Below, one piece after another: positions 34,301 through 34,617 of a DNA stretch of 34,617 bases (the first letter of the stretch is position 1; each line of letters begins with the position of its first letter). The DNA lies in NCBI GenBank assembly GCA_016218725.1, contig JACRDB010000073.1, positions 1-34,617 of the forward strand, read 5' to 3'. The position numbers and the translations under genes are program-made. The DNA is from Deltaproteobacteria bacterium (GTDB lineage: Bacteria; Myxococcota_A; Polyangia; Polyangiales; Ga0077539). The notes below the pieces were generated by a model. That model saw nothing but the letters and a program-made list of their open reading frames with translations, was not told the DNA's origin and did not search any database.

Positions 34301-34345
34301 ACCGGAAAGAAGATCGAGAAGCTCGTCGAGAAGCTGCTCAAGTAG
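31328..34345 (+). CDS. Single-chain restriction nuclease and N6-adenine methyltransferase (type IIG-like)
   Basis: A 1005-residue cytoplasmic protein. The N-terminal region has a PD-(D/E)XK nuclease signature: Glu21, Asp56 and IEVKK with Glu65 and Lys67. The middle carries the gamma-class N6-adenine methyltransferase motifs, DPACGSGTFL (motif I, near residue 341) and NPPW (motif IV, 550-553), in the usual order. GEYYTP precedes motif I, as in Eco57I-like and related enzymes. The C-terminal 300 residues probably form the target-recognition domain. Type IIG enzymes methylate and cut with one chain and defend against phage; BREX PglX-type methylases lack this nuclease. No specificity or partner gene is adjacent. 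The ATG follows a GAGGA site. Confidence 0.88.
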   Translation: MAVSLEQLVAGLANRNAARTEAIVQADVRALLLSAPLDLTEEVLLESQVGDQRRIDVEVGATVIEVKKDLRVGNVRADAVIQLQGYVESRQNKFNVRYVGILTDGAEWRCYHLKAKALVEASVHVVSHAKPEVDALLVWLEGVLATARDLKPTPDEIRTRLGATSSSYALDRATLATLYETHQDRPSVRTKRRLWARLLETALGTQFEDSDALFVEHTLLVNSAEIIAHAVLGLAVENIVPQSLLAGTRFDESGIHGVVEADFFDWVVEVPEGDRFVRTLARRLCRFDWSAVEHDVLKVLYESIIGAETRKKLGEYYTPDWLAEQVVTRAVPSPLTERVLDPACGSGTFLFHAVRRYLREAEAQGTSLSEMLDGVTNHVFGMDLHPVAVTLARVTYLLAIGRERLSGERGDIRVPVFLGDSMQWLRKDDLLDSKDLTIEVNDQRELFVASEFRFPHELLKDTRRFDELIEQLAQRASKRQPGSAVPSVAPVLTLLHITPEHGKTIAATFDTMCKLHDEGRDHIWGYYIRNMARPAWLAREENRVDVLVGNPPWLSYRFMPEAMQKDFRALCASRKLWHGAKVATHQDLSGLFVARVLQLYLGDGGRFGFVMPDAALDRAQFEGFRAGAYPDGFYPVQVEFGTAWDLRRLRPHFFPRGSAVVFGRRAKRATALPSPPEVWTGRLPPGKTSWKEIGPAITRTTSEKKVSKEGPRSPYQANFRQGATLVPRVLFMVERRSAGPLGLAAGKASVRSVRSASEKKPWKELSSLEGIVETEFLRPVHLGATVLPFRVLKPVLAVLPVTHMGEILAGTDDLGLYQGLEAWWQQAEKLWETHREKKDGSKEFSLAEQMNFHGKLKNQFKIQPQRVVYSKSGMHLSAARLKDGRAVIDHTLYWATISEEAEAHYLCAVLNAASTTKAVRPFMSYGKDERHIDKHIWRLPIPAFDAKKALHAELSALGMEAEGTVKDLKLDETRHFASARRVIRTFLAESETGKKIEKLVEKLLK

Positions 34346-34367
34346 GCGCCCGCTCTTCATCGCACAC

Positions 34368-34476
34368 GGCGACCTCACCCCCCGGCCCCCTCTCCATTCA
34401 TGGAGAGGGGGAGTAAGAATGTGAATTTATTACTGTTTCCTTCCCCTCTCAATTCATGGAGAGGGGGTCGGGGGGG
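34368..34476. repeat. Second palindromic repeat element, about 109 bp
   Basis: Just after the restriction gene, GGCGACCTCAC and a C-run lead into a perfect 10-bp hairpin CCCCCTCTCC/GGAGAGGGGG with a 6-base loop. An AT-rich 29-base spacer follows, then a second hairpin ending in a G-run. The outer flank is an inverted copy of the same family as the element at 23524-23673. It may also act as a transcription end for the restriction gene. Confidence 0.8.
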
Positions 34477-34617
34477 CATAGGCATTAAGCGCCATCACGT
34501 AGCGGTGTCCTCGGGACCGATTCCCCAAGGCGCCGTGGAGCTCGGACTTCGCCTGGGTTTGGGCGGTGGAGGCCGGGGTTCGCCAGGTATAGGGTCCATG
34601 AGGTCGCGTCGCTCACC
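34477..34617. other. Window end without a supported gene
   Basis: The last 141 bases hold no frame I would call. An ATG at 34598 on the plus strand starts MRSRRS and runs off the window; it could begin a gene, but nothing else supports it. On the minus strand one frame is open from the edge for about 40 codons and then stops at TGA, which is not enough to call. Confidence 0.4.

Noticed and set aside
31328..34345. BREX PglX-type methylase
   Set aside because: The N-terminal E-D-EVK nuclease signature and the absence of pglZ, brxC or other BREX genes favour a stand-alone type IIG enzyme.
34477..34617. Partial genes at the window end
   Set aside because: Too short in all frames, with no domain, signal or convincing start.

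Overview
The window is very GC-rich and reads as a chromosomal segment of a member of the Myxococcota, probably a Polyangia-type organism. This is inferred from lineage-typical proteins: a nidogen-domain protein with a MopE-like Cys/Asp motif and a MYXO-CTERM-type tail, RCC1 and propeller lipoproteins, many lipoproteins with Asp/Thr/Pro linkers, and an operon resembling the Myxococcus gliding (Glt) TPR genes. No rRNA, tRNA, CRISPR array, transposase or phage structural gene was recognised.

Layout. 1-3565 (+): the end of an unidentified gene, two unidentified proteins, an RCC1-repeat lipoprotein and two small lipoproteins. 3582-6424 (-): a two-gene operon (MYXO-CTERM/NIDO/MopE protein, then a propeller lipoprotein) joined by an ATGA overlap. 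6884-17642 (+): a six-gene envelope operon. It holds two paralogous signal-peptide proteins, a TPR/coiled-coil protein, a 1500-residue TPR protein, a TPR lipoprotein and a small periplasmic protein. Three of its junctions are ATGA overlaps. The order large TPR protein, TPR lipoprotein, small secreted protein recalls gltD-gltE-gltF of M. xanthus. 17747-18499 (-): a double VOC-domain protein. 18684-20677 (+): a lipoprotein and a Cys-rich three-repeat secreted protein. 20685-25772 (-): a STAS-like protein and an exceptional GH15-GH13 amylolytic fusion whose junction is a 150-bp palindromic repeat element. 25865-30835: an AlbA_2/ATPase-type regulator, a LuxR-type regulator with a degenerate receiver, a divergently transcribed HtrA-like protein lacking its catalytic serine, a NagZ-type GH3 enzyme and a lipoprotein. 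30836-31327: a non-genic stretch with a degenerate 42-nt tandem repeat array. 31328-34345 (+): a single-chain nuclease-methyltransferase (type IIG-like). The window ends with a second copy of the palindromic repeat family.

The points most worth following up are the repeat element that appears to have welded two hydrolase genes into one frame, the 42-nt array with unit-specific inverted repeats beside the restriction gene, the Glt-like operon headed by a paralogue pair, the pseudo-protease/degenerate-receiver pair, and a recurrent promoter layout that places predicted transcription starts at or next to start codons.
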